From: DASVUS01 sp036388675 | GTDB lineage: Bacteria; Armatimonadota; Abditibacteriia; Abditibacteriales; Abditibacteriaceae | Assembly: GCA_036388675.1 (NCBI GenBank) | Contig: DASVRI010000005.1 | Coordinates: forward strand, 124,001 to 188,000 | Length of the DNA: 64,000 nucleotides | Direction: 5' to 3' | In this document: in pieces, positions 8,173 through 18,039 of the stretch | Numbering within the stretch: position 1 is the first letter of the stretch | Layout of the letters: each line of letters opens with the position of its first letter | The notes under the pieces: generated by a model | The model's database searches: none | Told to the model about the DNA's origin: nothing | Seen by the model: only the letters and a program-made list of their open reading frames with translations | Translations under genes and position numbers: made by a program

Positions 8173-10293
8173 CTACTCTGGTGGCAAGGGCTGTTTTATA
8201 TTGCCAGTATGGTTCAGCACACCTCCCTGGATGCGCTCGGCTGATGCACCACCCAACTCCAAACGAGCATTGCTTGGAATGCTGAGTGATCCCCTCAAGA
8301 TTCCGCCACTCCAGCGTGTGACGGAGCCAGCAGCAACTGTAACGTTGGCATCTAAAACCCCAGCACTCCACTCAAACACTTTAAGAACACGAATATTCCC
8401 ATTGCCGAAGATAGTTCCTCCAATCAGCCGGAGCCGCGCAACAGTAACGTCATTATCGAGCGAGATCGACCTACCAGCGGCTATGGTCACCGAGTCTTTG
8501 GCAGTCGGCACCCCATTCGGGCTCCAGTTCGCCGCGTCGAACCAAGATGTCGGAGCGGTCTGAGAGGCTTCGTGGAAAGTGTAGTTGACTGGCACCAAGT
8601 CGCTTAGAGCGGGCGCCAACAATTGAGGCGCTACAGCTATGGGACTGTGATCCATTGCGTTCGATGCTGGAGTTGCATGCGATGCAGTACCAGATCGTCT
8701 CGCGTTGACAGTAGCGTTTGGAGCAACCATTTCCGCTGCTGGGTAGCGGCCGGTCATATCGCCTGAGGCCTTGGAGGCATATCCGTTGATCCAGATGGGA
8801 GCAGAGAGGGCCAAACGTCCATCGGCGAGCTTCACACGCGCATAACAACAGACGAAATTGGCAGCGATTTGCAGAATCGAAGAGTACGATCCGTCGACCG
8901 GATTGAATTGCATCTTCTGCCTTCTGGGTGGGAGCACCAGAGGGTTTCGGAAAATTGGGACAATCTCTATACTCGCCAAGCGGTTCTTGGTCCCTGTAAT
9001 TTGCACCCGGCTGATCAGCTTGTCTGTGGGGGAGTTTGGTAAGTACGTAATAGTGTCACCCATAATGCCGAGAGATCTATGGGAGGCATTTTCTAGCCAA
9101 AACTTCAGTATGAGGTTTTTGTCTTCTGTGGCAAATACGTGCCGCTTCACTAGTGATTCGAGGATAAGGCCAGGTGTTAATGCCGGAGCCCAGATCATAG
9201 TTCTCAGGTTTTTCTCACCATAGTCGCCTGTGTGATTATCTTCGTTGAGAGAAGGCGCCAAGCGCCATCCCTGGCGTAGGGCCTCTTGCCAAATGCTGGT
9301 ATTGGTAATCGAGTGATAGGCTCTTTCGGGTCCGGAGTACTTTCCCGATAAGGTTGGCGCATGATGAGTTCCGACTTCCATCAGTGCGAAAGCATTGCGC
9401 ACGCGTGCCGAGGGAGGTGGCAGTTGGTAACAACTCAAAGGCTGTCGCCCGAGGCCGAGAACAGCACTCGAGTAACGGAACGGCTTGCTCGAGTATAGAT
9501 TTGGGTGATTGAACTGGCAAATCGGCTTTTCGTCCTGGGGCAAGGATTCAATCCATGTGAACATTGCCTCCAATGTGCTCATTTGAAACAACATGTAGTC
9601 AGGATGGACATAATGATGTCCAACATAGTCCTGAGTGCCGAGCACGTTGATATGTCCGATGTTGTACTTCTCGCTACCCAGCGAGTCGACATCACTAAGA
9701 CATGGAAAAGAGCCAGCTCGTGGTTGACCACCATCTGCTGACCATTCAAAGCCCCTTAGCGCCACAAAGGAGTCGGGACGAGTCGCTTTTTGTGCTTGTA
9801 GTCCCATTTGCCGCCATTCATCGGCATCGTTGTGTCTACGGCAAAGCCCAACAAGAGGACTTAACAAACGATCACGTTGCAGATGCCAGCAGAATAACCT
9901 CGCGTCAACACTATGTGGTGTCAGTAGCTCCGCATGATCCGTAACGGCCAACACATCCAGCCGGTGCGGTTTGCCAATCGGCACGCCATCAGCCTTCTCA
10001 AACGCGGTCAACGGGGTATGGAGATTTGTGAACTCATCTGAATATTGGGTGTGGCTATGAAGATTTGCCGCGTAGGCGTGCAATTCGACAAAGGGGTTCA
10101 GCGCAGCCGCATGTGTTTCGTGGCAGGTCCAATACCAGGTGAACAGACAGCATAAAAGAAGCTTACTTCCCTGCATCCCCTTTTGCTTTCGTGGCACAGC
10201 TTTCGACAGGTTTATCCTTGAATTCTTACGGAGCCGATTCTTGCAGAAGCATTGATCCTCCGTGCGGCATGCTGCAGTGCTTGGATGGAGCAT
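8173..10293 (-). CDS. Secreted PHP-domain phosphoesterase-like protein with beta-solenoid tail
   Basis: 706 aa. A hydrophobic signal (KLLLCCLFTWYW) lies about 40 residues from the start, after a basic stretch. Next is a DUF3604-like PHP domain: LHSHTQYSD and VTDHAEL carry the first metal ligands, and NHPN and NEDNHTGDYG the later ones. The last 150 residues (GGTIFGNGNI, RWSGGILRGS, SNARLELGG) look like a repetitive beta-solenoid as in secreted adhesins or carbohydrate-binding tails. Role unknown; PHP domains hydrolyse phosphate esters with bound metals. The start at 10293 has AAGGA 9 bases upstream. An internal ATG at 10176 would give a conventional signal peptide but only GGGG abuts it. Confidence 0.75.
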   Translation of the reverse strand: MLHPSTAACRTEDQCFCKNRLRKNSRINLSKAVPRKQKGMQGSKLLLCCLFTWYWTCHETHAAALNPFVELHAYAANLHSHTQYSDEFTNLHTPLTAFEKADGVPIGKPHRLDVLAVTDHAELLTPHSVDARLFCWHLQRDRLLSPLVGLCRRHNDADEWRQMGLQAQKATRPDSFVALRGFEWSADGGQPRAGSFPCLSDVDSLGSEKYNIGHINVLGTQDYVGHHYVHPDYMLFQMSTLEAMFTWIESLPQDEKPICQFNHPNLYSSKPFRYSSAVLGLGRQPLSCYQLPPPSARVRNAFALMEVGTHHAPTLSGKYSGPERAYHSITNTSIWQEALRQGWRLAPSLNEDNHTGDYGEKNLRTMIWAPALTPGLILESLVKRHVFATEDKNLILKFWLENASHRSLGIMGDTITYLPNSPTDKLISRVQITGTKNRLASIEIVPIFRNPLVLPPRRQKMQFNPVDGSYSSILQIAANFVCCYARVKLADGRLALSAPIWINGYASKASGDMTGRYPAAEMVAPNATVNARRSGTASHATPASNAMDHSPIAVAPQLLAPALSDLVPVNYTFHEASQTAPTSWFDAANWSPNGVPTAKDSVTIAAGRSISLDNDVTVARLRLIGGTIFGNGNIRVLKVFEWSAGVLDANVTVAAGSVTRWSGGILRGSLSIPSNARLELGGASAERIQGGVLNHTGNIKQPLPPE

Positions 10294-10680
10294 AGCATTC
10301 AGTCCTTATGCAATGTATCAGGCACTTGTGACGCAGTCGTGAGACAGTGTGAAAAGGTGGCCGGGGACACTCTTTGTCTACTGGATTCCAAGCGTATCAC
10401 ATCTTAAGCGTGTTGCAGATAGGTTGTTGAGGTTGGCTCATTGCTGTCCAGTCATGAGCCAACCTCAACACAGTTTCTACGTCCGGCACTTGCGTGACCC
10501 CTGACCAGCATAAGCATGCGTGAGGAAGCGTTCACGGCAGGCTTAGCAACTCGAATCTGGGTGGCAGCAGGTAATCTTCGAAGAAGACACCTTCCACAAC
10601 ATATGCCGGCACACTGTTGGACGGCAACCGTATGATTGCTCGTTCACTCATTTACTTGCAACGATTTCTCAAAGAGCATG
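10294..10680. other. Intergenic gap between secretin and PHP genes
   Basis: No gene is convincing. The gap holds the 17-bp perfect inverted repeat at 10425-10470 (listed separately), which probably ends the secretin transcript, and the presumed promoter of the PHP gene. I see no recognisable operator. Confidence 0.5.
10425..10470 (-). terminator. 17-bp perfect hairpin downstream of secretin gene
   Basis: TGTTGAGGTTGGCTCAT (10425-10441) and its exact reverse complement (10454-10470) are separated by 12 bases. It lies 210 bases past the stop of the secretin-like gene. No U-run follows on either strand, so it may be a factor-assisted terminator or an mRNA-stabilising hairpin. Confidence 0.5.
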
Positions 10681-13437
10681 TCACTGATTTCGAAGAGCCC
10701 TCAGGGCATCGAGCGTCTGTTGGTCGCGCTTATATTGTTCACCAATGGATTCGTCAACAGGCACAAATTTTTCTTCGACAAGTTTGCCTCCGTCCATTCT
10801 CAACAGAGTCTTTCCTCTTGGGTTATAGAAGTTATAAAAGAATCCGATGTCTACAGAACGGGGGATTATGACCGCATTCACAAGCACGATGCTCTCATGA
10901 TGCTTGACATCGTTCTTAGGTGGTTTCTTTATCAAATCATTCAAGATCGGAATGGATCCAATGAGGGGAACAGCGCGTGAACGGGGATGTGTTGTTTCCA
11001 AAGAAAACGAAGAGATATCAAACAGATCGAAGACCGAGATGATGGCATCCGTGCGGACATGATGGCTCTGAACGGCATCAGCCGGCACGGACTTCCAAGT
11101 TCCTCCTGTAGTCGCCCGCGCTTGGACTGTGGTCATGACACCAAAGCGAGCGTCTATCTGTAGGCGTGCCGAACCCGCATCCGGAAGCACTGAGGGACGA
11201 ACATAGATTTCAACGCCGGGAGCCACCTTAGTAATTTCAGGTTCCGGTTGTGATAAGGCGAGCCCCACGGCAGCCAACTGCGCTCCACTGAAGCCTGGTA
11301 AGAGAGAGGCAATCCCTGCGCTACCAAATACATCAGTCAGGAATTGCATGTTGACCGGAGCCGGGTTCGTCGTATTCGTGTAGGAGCCGATGGTGGGTGT
11401 TAACCCCGTCTCCAAACCGCTACTAACCACCAACCGCGTCTTGCCGGTCAGTTCCACGCCACTCTTGTTGCCGACTGGACCCGCATCCTTCCACAAGGGT
11501 CCGAGAAAGATAGCCTGCAAATCGGCCGTAAGGGCCGCCATTCCCGCTTTGAGCATGCTATCCGCCACAGCGCTATGGCGACGGAACTCGTCCGGAGCCG
11601 ACAGCAAGTGGACAAGCGCCTGATCATGTTGGAGTTTACGGCTATAGTGAGGTGTTGTTACCAGTTCTCGATAGTAGCTGTAGGCCCGCACAAAATCGTA
11701 GATACCTTTTCGATCGGAGAGCACAGAGTATTGTTGAGCGTCGAAGGCATGTTCCAATACTCCGAACAGTGTGTGCTGAGGGATATTCAGCTTTGCCGCC
11801 AGATCGTTCATATCCTCTTCTAACTGCTCGACCTGATTTTCCGCCTTTTCAAAACCGAGTAAGTTAGCGTGCAACTGGCGTTTCTGAATGTACTCAGTCC
11901 ACCATCGGTTCCGTGTTTTCTGGCGAAGTTCAGTGATTATTCCTTTGCGGTTTGTCGCATCTGCCAGGCCAAGAAAGATTAGCATCTCGTTAAGCGACAG
12001 AGGGCGAATCGGGTTCGTGTCAAACTCGTTCCGGCGCAGCAGGTCCAGCAGAGGCGCTAGTTGGGAGTCTGATGAAGTCGGCCCAAATATATTCCTTTCA
12101 TTAGCACGATTTGCAATAATCTGGAAAAGATCATTGCGAACTAATTCCACACCAAAACGTGCCCCATCAATGCGATTGCGAATCTTCTGCACTTGCTTAG
12201 CTACGGTTTCACGGGGGCCGCTGACTTGAAAGGCCCACATATCCAGTTGCACCTGCGGCGCGGGAGAGTCAATCAGAGCCAAAAGCTCGCGGATCTGCAA
12301 GAGTGAGCGTTGTGGCCCCGTCAGGAAGAGATGATGGTTACGACGCTGTACAATGACTTTTCTTGTCTTGTCCTGAGGATCTTCCTGACCAAAGATGGCA
12401 TTGAGCCTGTCTACCAGCACATCAACGGCATCTTTGCCTGCGCTTTCTGCAGCTTTAGCACCACCAGTAGGAGACGGTATGCCCGTAGGAGGTGTGGACG
12501 GCCCTCCACTTGCGGCGGCCGCACTGGAGGAGGAAGTGGCGGTTCCCCCTGTTGTATTCACTGTCACTTCAACGTGATTGGAAGGAGATGGTGTACCGGC
12601 TGGAGTGGGAGTGGGAGTGGGAGTGGGAGCCCCCTTGTTGCCCTGAGTCGAACTCACCGTATCAGGTAAGAAGGTCAAAGGCCATACCTGTGTCTGCACA
12701 ACATCCAATTCGGCAGTTTCCCAAGGAACTGGAGTAGGCGTAGTTGAGGTTATGACGTTAATCACGGATTGGGCCGCTCCAGCGTTAACGAAGGCAGTGG
12801 CAACGGCCATCGCCTGATTCACGACAGTATCAGGAGCAGGCTTACCGCTTAGGACAATGGCTTTGTTGCCACCACCAGCAACCAGGCTGACTTTGACCTT
12901 GCCCTCCCCCACCACATCATTGATGGCAGTCTGGATCTTTTTTTCCAAGACTTCGTCCGGTGAAGGAGTCGGTTCCGGCGTCGGCTTGCTCGTAGCGCCT
13001 TCATGGACGGCACCCGGCAAAGTAATGGTCACCAATGAATTTGCTCTACTTAATCCTGCTGCATCAAGTGAGGAACTCTGGACCGGAGTTACCCTTTTTG
13101 AAGTCGGCTGGCTGGAGCTTACCCGCTTACCACCGCTTACCTCTTTCGCTTGAGTGGGACGCTCACCGCTCGCCTGAGATGGCGCAACGGAGAAGGCGCT
13201 CAAAAGTAAGAGTCCCAGGGATGTCACTACTCGAGATCTTACTATGCGAGATACAATGACATAGGATGGAACCTCATAAGATGACGCGTAAGAATGTGGA
13301 ACGCCCTGTCCTCTGTCTGACCATGAAGCCATGGACGAATTGAAGCTGGTCCTTGATTGTTGAACTACTTGAGAAGTCTCTACAATCAAACCGTAAAATC
13401 GTGCACGTGAGCCGTATGCCCTCGAGCTGTATGCCAT
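10681..13437 (-). CDS. Secretin-like outer-membrane protein with BON domain
   Basis: 918 aa. The hydrophobic signal (SLGLLLLSAFSVAPSQA) lies about 70 residues from the start. Then come a low-complexity part, a BON-like domain (KIQTAINDVVGEGKVKVSLV), Thr-Pro repeats encoded by a 6-bp tandem repeat near 12,605, and a secretin N-domain-like region. The C-terminal third resembles a secretin domain, with IYVRPSVLPDAGSARLQIDA and VPLIGSIPILNDLIKK. Secretins form outer-membrane channels for type II secretion or type IV pili; here it is probably a divergent one. GAGGAGTGAACTC precedes the ATG. A CRP-type site lies 265 bases upstream. The PilX-like gene lies just upstream on the same strand, which supports a pilus or secretion role. 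Confidence 0.7.
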   Translation of the reverse strand: MAYSSRAYGSRARFYGLIVETSQVVQQSRTSFNSSMASWSDRGQGVPHSYASSYEVPSYVIVSRIVRSRVVTSLGLLLLSAFSVAPSQASGERPTQAKEVSGGKRVSSSQPTSKRVTPVQSSSLDAAGLSRANSLVTITLPGAVHEGATSKPTPEPTPSPDEVLEKKIQTAINDVVGEGKVKVSLVAGGGNKAIVLSGKPAPDTVVNQAMAVATAFVNAGAAQSVINVITSTTPTPVPWETAELDVVQTQVWPLTFLPDTVSSTQGNKGAPTPTPTPTPAGTPSPSNHVEVTVNTTGGTATSSSSAAAASGGPSTPPTGIPSPTGGAKAAESAGKDAVDVLVDRLNAIFGQEDPQDKTRKVIVQRRNHHLFLTGPQRSLLQIRELLALIDSPAPQVQLDMWAFQVSGPRETVAKQVQKIRNRIDGARFGVELVRNDLFQIIANRANERNIFGPTSSDSQLAPLLDLLRRNEFDTNPIRPLSLNEMLIFLGLADATNRKGIITELRQKTRNRWWTEYIQKRQLHANLLGFEKAENQVEQLEEDMNDLAAKLNIPQHTLFGVLEHAFDAQQYSVLSDRKGIYDFVRAYSYYRELVTTPHYSRKLQHDQALVHLLSAPDEFRRHSAVADSMLKAGMAALTADLQAIFLGPLWKDAGPVGNKSGVELTGKTRLVVSSGLETGLTPTIGSYTNTTNPAPVNMQFLTDVFGSAGIASLLPGFSGAQLAAVGLALSQPEPEITKVAPGVEIYVRPSVLPDAGSARLQIDARFGVMTTVQARATTGGTWKSVPADAVQSHHVRTDAIISVFDLFDISSFSLETTHPRSRAVPLIGSIPILNDLIKKPPKNDVKHHESIVLVNAVIIPRSVDIGFFYNFYNPRGKTLLRMDGGKLVEEKFVPVDESIGEQYKRDQQTLDALRALRNQ

Positions 13438-13903
13438 GAGTTCACTCCTCTTGCTGTTTAAGCTATGTGTTCAATCCATGGGAAATACAATAACGGTACC
13501 GGGAAGTTGCGCAACTTAACACGTCGCAGTACAGAGCAGTTCAGCCTCTCATTTGTCGGGAAGTATGTTGCTCATCTCTATTAGGACATCAGTGACAACA
13601 GACAACCAACGATGGCATCTAGTCGCAACTAACCTGTCGGGCATTCGTCTGGCTGCGACAACCGACTCAAACTTTATAATGCCTGAAAATTCCGGTACTG
13701 TAGTGTGAATTTATTCACACTAAACCGACATTCTTAACCCCACCTTAGGAAGCGAGAATGCCTTGGATAAAGTGTCCTGAATGAAATGGTCTAGAACGGA
13801 GAGGCACAAAAGACTGTAAATTCCCGTAGGCAGGACAACAGGCCCATTCTGGCACCGAAATAAGCATGGTTAGGCAAATAAAAGTACCCGTTAGATTTAC
13901 CCA
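13438..13903. other. Intergenic regulatory region of secretin gene
   Basis: 466 bases without a gene. It contains a fully palindromic CRP-type site (13701-13722) and a -10-like element, listed separately. The predicted transcript would have a leader of about 230 bases before the secretin start codon; no leader peptide with a good ribosome site is evident. Confidence 0.5.
13676..13722 (-). promoter_or_regulatory. CRP-type operator and class II promoter of secretin gene
   Basis: TAGTGTGAATTTATTCACAC plus TA at 13701-13722 has 10-bp perfect inverted arms and contains TGTGA-N6-TCACA, the CRP consensus. On the minus strand a -10-like CATTAT (13681-13676) starts 30.5 bp from the site centre, the distance expected if the site overlaps -42. 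It lies upstream of the secretin gene only. Confidence 0.65.
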
Positions 13904-16900
13904 TCAGCCCTGATAATACAATTTCACTTCAAAGGGCACCTGCAGTCCCGCGTCATCCTCGTAAAGCCCTTTGACCACCTCATCATCGTAGGTATACGAG
14001 ATGTTGGGAAAGTCATTGGTACCGGGGTTCGATGAATCATAGCGCAGGTCGTTGTTGAACGTCGCCCCGGCATCGGCTCCGCTCCAGTTGCCGCTGTCAA
14101 TCCTGACGGTAGCCCACTTGTCCATCCAATCGGCCACGGCTCCCGGCACAGCCCCGCTGTTGGCCACGATTTCCGTACGGTTCTCCATGATGGCGCCGGT
14201 GAAGCTGATGCGGGTGTTGTAGCGGCGGAAGCGATAGCCCGCCACCTGCTCGGCCCGTGTGATGATGCCGTTGCGATCTACGTCTACTCCATTCCGGACA
14301 CTTGCATCAAAGTAGTCGCCGGGCAGCACAATCCAGCTGCCTTCTTGCGCATAGACAAAGGCGCGCACATCAAGCGTCTGTGACGGCTGCAGCGACTCGA
14401 ACTCGTGGTTAGCGTTCTGTCCCACATCCTCCAGCTTGAGGCGCGATAGGTGGTAGCGCGGCAGGAACGGGTCGCTCACTCCACTAAAGTAAGGCGCCAC
14501 CAAGTCATTGATCTTAAGAGCTATGGTGTTCTGGCTGTTGTTGACCAGACCATAGAGGGTGCGGTTATCGAGCCATGAGGCGGTGCCATTATAGAAGCTC
14601 TGGTCACTCGTCAGCACATCTTCCCAACCTTCTGAAGTTGGAGTCGAAGTGACGCCGTGCACAGCACTGATGCCTAACTGCCCCACTTCCTCGTAGCCAC
14701 TACTTGTGCCAAGTGAAGGATTATAGCGGTCGCTGCGCAAGACGGATGTATCGCCGTTCACTCGCGCCACGACGGAAGTTGCCATGGGAAGGGCGTAGCC
14801 CGGTGAAGGGCCACCTCCCACCGGCGGCGCGATGTCGTCTCGCCACGGGAAGGCGCCTCCCGCACTGCCCAGGCGGTTGCCTAATGCCGCGAGGAAATAG
14901 AACGGCGGACGAGGGCTGGGTTGTTCATAAGAGCCCAAACCAATGGGCGGATTCGGACGAGGCGGGAAGCTGACACTGTAGTGCCACAGCAGCGGATCGG
15001 CGCGGCGCTGCTCAATGTTGTTGCGCAGGTTGGCAGTGGGATCGATGTCGCCAGGAGCAAAGAGCAATTTGTAGGCTGCTGCTGCCGCATTGGTAGAAGG
15101 AGCCGGTTGCGGGAACACATCCACTTCGGTCGGAGTCGTTCCATACTGCACCTGCAACTGCTTCTGCGCGCTTTGCACAACCGTCGTCTCGGCATCGCTT
15201 GCCAGCTTATGGCTTAGCCAGGCATTGGTGGGGGAGGAACCCATAGTTCCCGGCTCAACCGAGACACGGAAGGCTTCGCGCCGTTCGCCCCCGTGTCTCA
15301 GCGCCAGGCGCACCCCACTGCTGACGGAGGGCAGGTTAACGTCCACGCGGCGCTGCAGGACTTGAGGCAAGCCTGAAGGCGCCAGGCCGATGCGGCTCAT
15401 CTGCGTCTCCACAATCGCGCCATGTGGATCGCCTTGTGCACTTACGACGGCATTGGTCGATTGCGGGCTGCGCAGGGGCGTATCATTGCGCAAGGTGATG
15501 CTATCGTTGTTGTTGCTGCCAAGACTCACACTTTCCACGCACACGCTGTGCTCAGCGATGGTGCCCGCATCGAAGGTGATCCAGTCACCAGCGCGAAAGC
15601 CTCCCGCATCATACACCGAAAGCGTCCTGGCTCCGCTTGCCGCTCCACTGCGTAGGCGGGTCTGCGCTTCGACACGCGACACAACAGCCGTCGGGTTCAA
15701 GATCACGTTCTTACGTGCCAGGAGCAGGATCTTACGGTTACCGGCACCAAGCGAGCCCGCTACAAGCGAGCCTTCGATGTAGATGTTGTTCATCGAAACA
15801 ACCGTCAGGCTGCGCCGGGCATTAGCGGCAACCCCCTTGATGCGGATGTTTCCCTCGGCAAAGAGGATCCCGTTCTGCGGCCAGGGGAGGGTCTGCCGAT
15901 ATACGCCACCCAGAGAAGGCCCTGCAACCGAGCTGTCGCCCAGCAGTTTGCCACCTGCATCCTTCCAGCCCTTACTTGGCACCGGTCCCTGGCTGCGCGT
16001 GGTGTCAGTGGCCGTGTTGTCGTCGCGCATCTCCCTGGTAATGGAGAGGGTATTACCATTCAGCTCAACCAGAGCACCGCGTGCACGGAACTCATCGGAG
16101 CCGACCCAGCCGCGCAGGTGCTGCTGCTCCAGAGAGGCTGTGGGTGAAGTGATGGCCTGGGCACTGCCGCCGCGTGAGAAGTCCGGCCCACTGGCTGCGA
16201 GCCACAACTGGCGCAGCTCGGCCTGGTTCATCTCGCGCAGGAAGTTCTTGGTGCCGTCATAGACCCGCTCCCGGTCTGTGGTGTTGTCGAGGTAGATGCC
16301 CTGCCCGTAGCCATGAAGAGCCGCTGACGGGCCATCGCTGCTCTTGGCTGGTTGCGAGTATTTGCTGAGGTTGCGGTAGCGGCTGAGGCCTTGTTGGTCA
16401 GAGGTGATATCGGGTGGTGTGAAAGGTTGAACGTTGCGGGTTTGCGCTGTTTCTTCTCCCTGCAAGCGGTTCCAGCCGTCATCCACCAGTTGTGCCTTCT
16501 CTCCGGCTGTCATGCCGCTCCAGTTGCCGGGGAAGGTGCGCTCGGCACTGCTGGAGTCCAGAGTCGTGTTAGCCGGTGTGTTCTGGTTGGAGCGCCCGTT
16601 GAAGTACTGCCCCGTTATGGCGACCTGCGGCGTGCTGGCGGGTGTGGTCGTTTCCTGCATGATCTGCATCAGCCCCGAAGCCTTAATAGCACCGGGCACG
16701 GTATCGGTGGCGCTCTGCCCGTAAGTGGCGCTTTGCGGTGAGCGCAGTCCGGCTGCCTTGACATCGCCGTACCACAAGAGACTGCCGTTGACGCGCACCC
16801 CACCGGCTGAAGCAGACGTGGATGTGTCGGCAGAAAGCCAGAAGTCGATCCTTTCTTTAGCCGCATCGAAGGGGCCGCCACTGCCGTCGTAGTCCAGAAA

Positions 16901-17884
16901 AGAGGGTGCGCCCAGTGCTCCCGCCATCTCGACGCGCTCACCGGCTGCGGGTGCGGCACCAAGCGCCAAGCTGAGCTTCATCACGTTGCGTGGCGGAGTG
17001 ACGCTGGTGTCAAAAGCGTAAGACTCGACCACAGCTCCCCGCACCCGCCCGCTCTTGGGATCTCCGATCAAAATGTAGAACGGGCCACTGGTTAAGGTCA
17101 AAGGAAAGACCGGGTTGGTGGCACTGAGGAGTGAAGCGCCCGGTGGTGCTTCGAGGGAGAACTGAGTCGAAGTCGGCGGCGGTGACGCAGCCACTTGCGC
17201 CACGGGCACAGCCTTCTGGCCGAAGTCCCAGTTGGTGACACTGCGCATGGCGGCAAAGAGCGGGTTGTGCGCCACGCCACTCTGGTAGGCGATGCGCCGC
17301 TCGAAGGCCGCCGGGTTGTCAACCGAGCGCCCGATGACGGTGATGCGTAGGTCACTTGTCTTGTCCCTCCGGGCATTGTCCCAGTCACCATTGCGCACCG
17401 TTTCCACCTTCACCATGAAGAGCGGGTCTTTGGGAGCGGAAGAGAGCGCACGCGGATCGGGGTAGCGCACAAAGCCGTCGCGGTTGTAATCGTCGCGTGT
17501 CGTCGGTGTGTCCGCCACACCGGTGGTGGCCCAGCCCTGTGACAGATCGTAGTCGTCGTAGTAGAAGCGGTAGTCGGCGTCTCGTGGCTGTGGAGGTGCG
17601 GCTTCGCTTTTGGGACGCCAGGATAGACCCTTCTCCTGCAGCTGCCGCCGCGTGAATTGAAGGCCAGCTTCTGCGGCTAAGCGGGCAGCGGCTTTGTCGG
17701 AGGAGCGTGCCGTCTGGTTGAGGTTGAGCGAGACCACGGTCATGAAAGTGGTGCCCAGCAGCGCGGCAAAGACCATCAGCAACACGGCCAATAGTAAGGC
17801 CTGGCCGGAGCGGCGCCGAGCATAGCGCTTAGTGGCAGAACGCTTGATGGAGAAGTGCTTGCGATCAGGAAATGAGTGCGACAT
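13904..17884 (-). CDS. Giant PilX-like pseudopilin / pilus-associated surface protein
   Basis: 1326 aa. The N-terminus has a basic stretch, then SGQALLLAVLLMVFAALLG, a long hydrophobic helix continuing into an amphipathic one (SDKAAARLAAEAGLQFTRRQ) as in PilX-type minor pseudopilins. The remaining 1250 residues form a large Ser/Thr/Asn/Gly-rich extracellular part with no domain I can name. The length is far above usual PilX (about 200 aa). It probably sits at the tip of a type IV pilus-like fibre or is displayed by it. GAGG lies about 9 bases before the ATG. The neighbouring secretin-like gene supports a pilus or type II secretion context, though no assembly ATPase is in the window. Confidence 0.65.
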   Translation of the reverse strand: MSHSFPDRKHFSIKRSATKRYARRRSGQALLLAVLLMVFAALLGTTFMTVVSLNLNQTARSSDKAAARLAAEAGLQFTRRQLQEKGLSWRPKSEAAPPQPRDADYRFYYDDYDLSQGWATTGVADTPTTRDDYNRDGFVRYPDPRALSSAPKDPLFMVKVETVRNGDWDNARRDKTSDLRITVIGRSVDNPAAFERRIAYQSGVAHNPLFAAMRSVTNWDFGQKAVPVAQVAASPPPTSTQFSLEAPPGASLLSATNPVFPLTLTSGPFYILIGDPKSGRVRGAVVESYAFDTSVTPPRNVMKLSLALGAAPAAGERVEMAGALGAPSFLDYDGSGGPFDAAKERIDFWLSADTSTSASAGGVRVNGSLLWYGDVKAAGLRSPQSATYGQSATDTVPGAIKASGLMQIMQETTTPASTPQVAITGQYFNGRSNQNTPANTTLDSSSAERTFPGNWSGMTAGEKAQLVDDGWNRLQGEETAQTRNVQPFTPPDITSDQQGLSRYRNLSKYSQPAKSSDGPSAALHGYGQGIYLDNTTDRERVYDGTKNFLREMNQAELRQLWLAASGPDFSRGGSAQAITSPTASLEQQHLRGWVGSDEFRARGALVELNGNTLSITREMRDDNTATDTTRSQGPVPSKGWKDAGGKLLGDSSVAGPSLGGVYRQTLPWPQNGILFAEGNIRIKGVAANARRSLTVVSMNNIYIEGSLVAGSLGAGNRKILLLARKNVILNPTAVVSRVEAQTRLRSGAASGARTLSVYDAGGFRAGDWITFDAGTIAEHSVCVESVSLGSNNNDSITLRNDTPLRSPQSTNAVVSAQGDPHGAIVETQMSRIGLAPSGLPQVLQRRVDVNLPSVSSGVRLALRHGGERREAFRVSVEPGTMGSSPTNAWLSHKLASDAETTVVQSAQKQLQVQYGTTPTEVDVFPQPAPSTNAAAAAYKLLFAPGDIDPTANLRNNIEQRRADPLLWHYSVSFPPRPNPPIGLGSYEQPSPRPPFYFLAALGNRLGSAGGAFPWRDDIAPPVGGGPSPGYALPMATSVVARVNGDTSVLRSDRYNPSLGTSSGYEEVGQLGISAVHGVTSTPTSEGWEDVLTSDQSFYNGTASWLDNRTLYGLVNNSQNTIALKINDLVAPYFSGVSDPFLPRYHLSRLKLEDVGQNANHEFESLQPSQTLDVRAFVYAQEGSWIVLPGDYFDASVRNGVDVDRNGIITRAEQVAGYRFRRYNTRISFTGAIMENRTEIVANSGAVPGAVADWMDKWATVRIDSGNWSGADAGATFNNDLRYDSSNPGTNDFPNISYTYDDEVVKGLYEDDAGLQVPFEVKLYYQG

Positions 17885-18039
17885 CGAGGAAGACCTCAGA
17901 CCCGGCTTGGTTCAAATCGGCATTGCCTGCAAGACATACTGCAGGACCTTAACTGCTGGCAAATAATAATGCGGGGCTTTGCTCGTCATGCGAGATGTCT
18001 CAGCGATAGTGCTTACTTGAAAGTACTACCCTGCAAGTA

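Noticed and set aside
12600..12635. GTGGGA hexamer repeats considered as a CRISPR or phase-variation tract
   Set aside because: They encode a Thr-Pro linker, keep the frame because the unit is 6 bp, and have no spacer structure. Length variation is possible but would not switch the gene.
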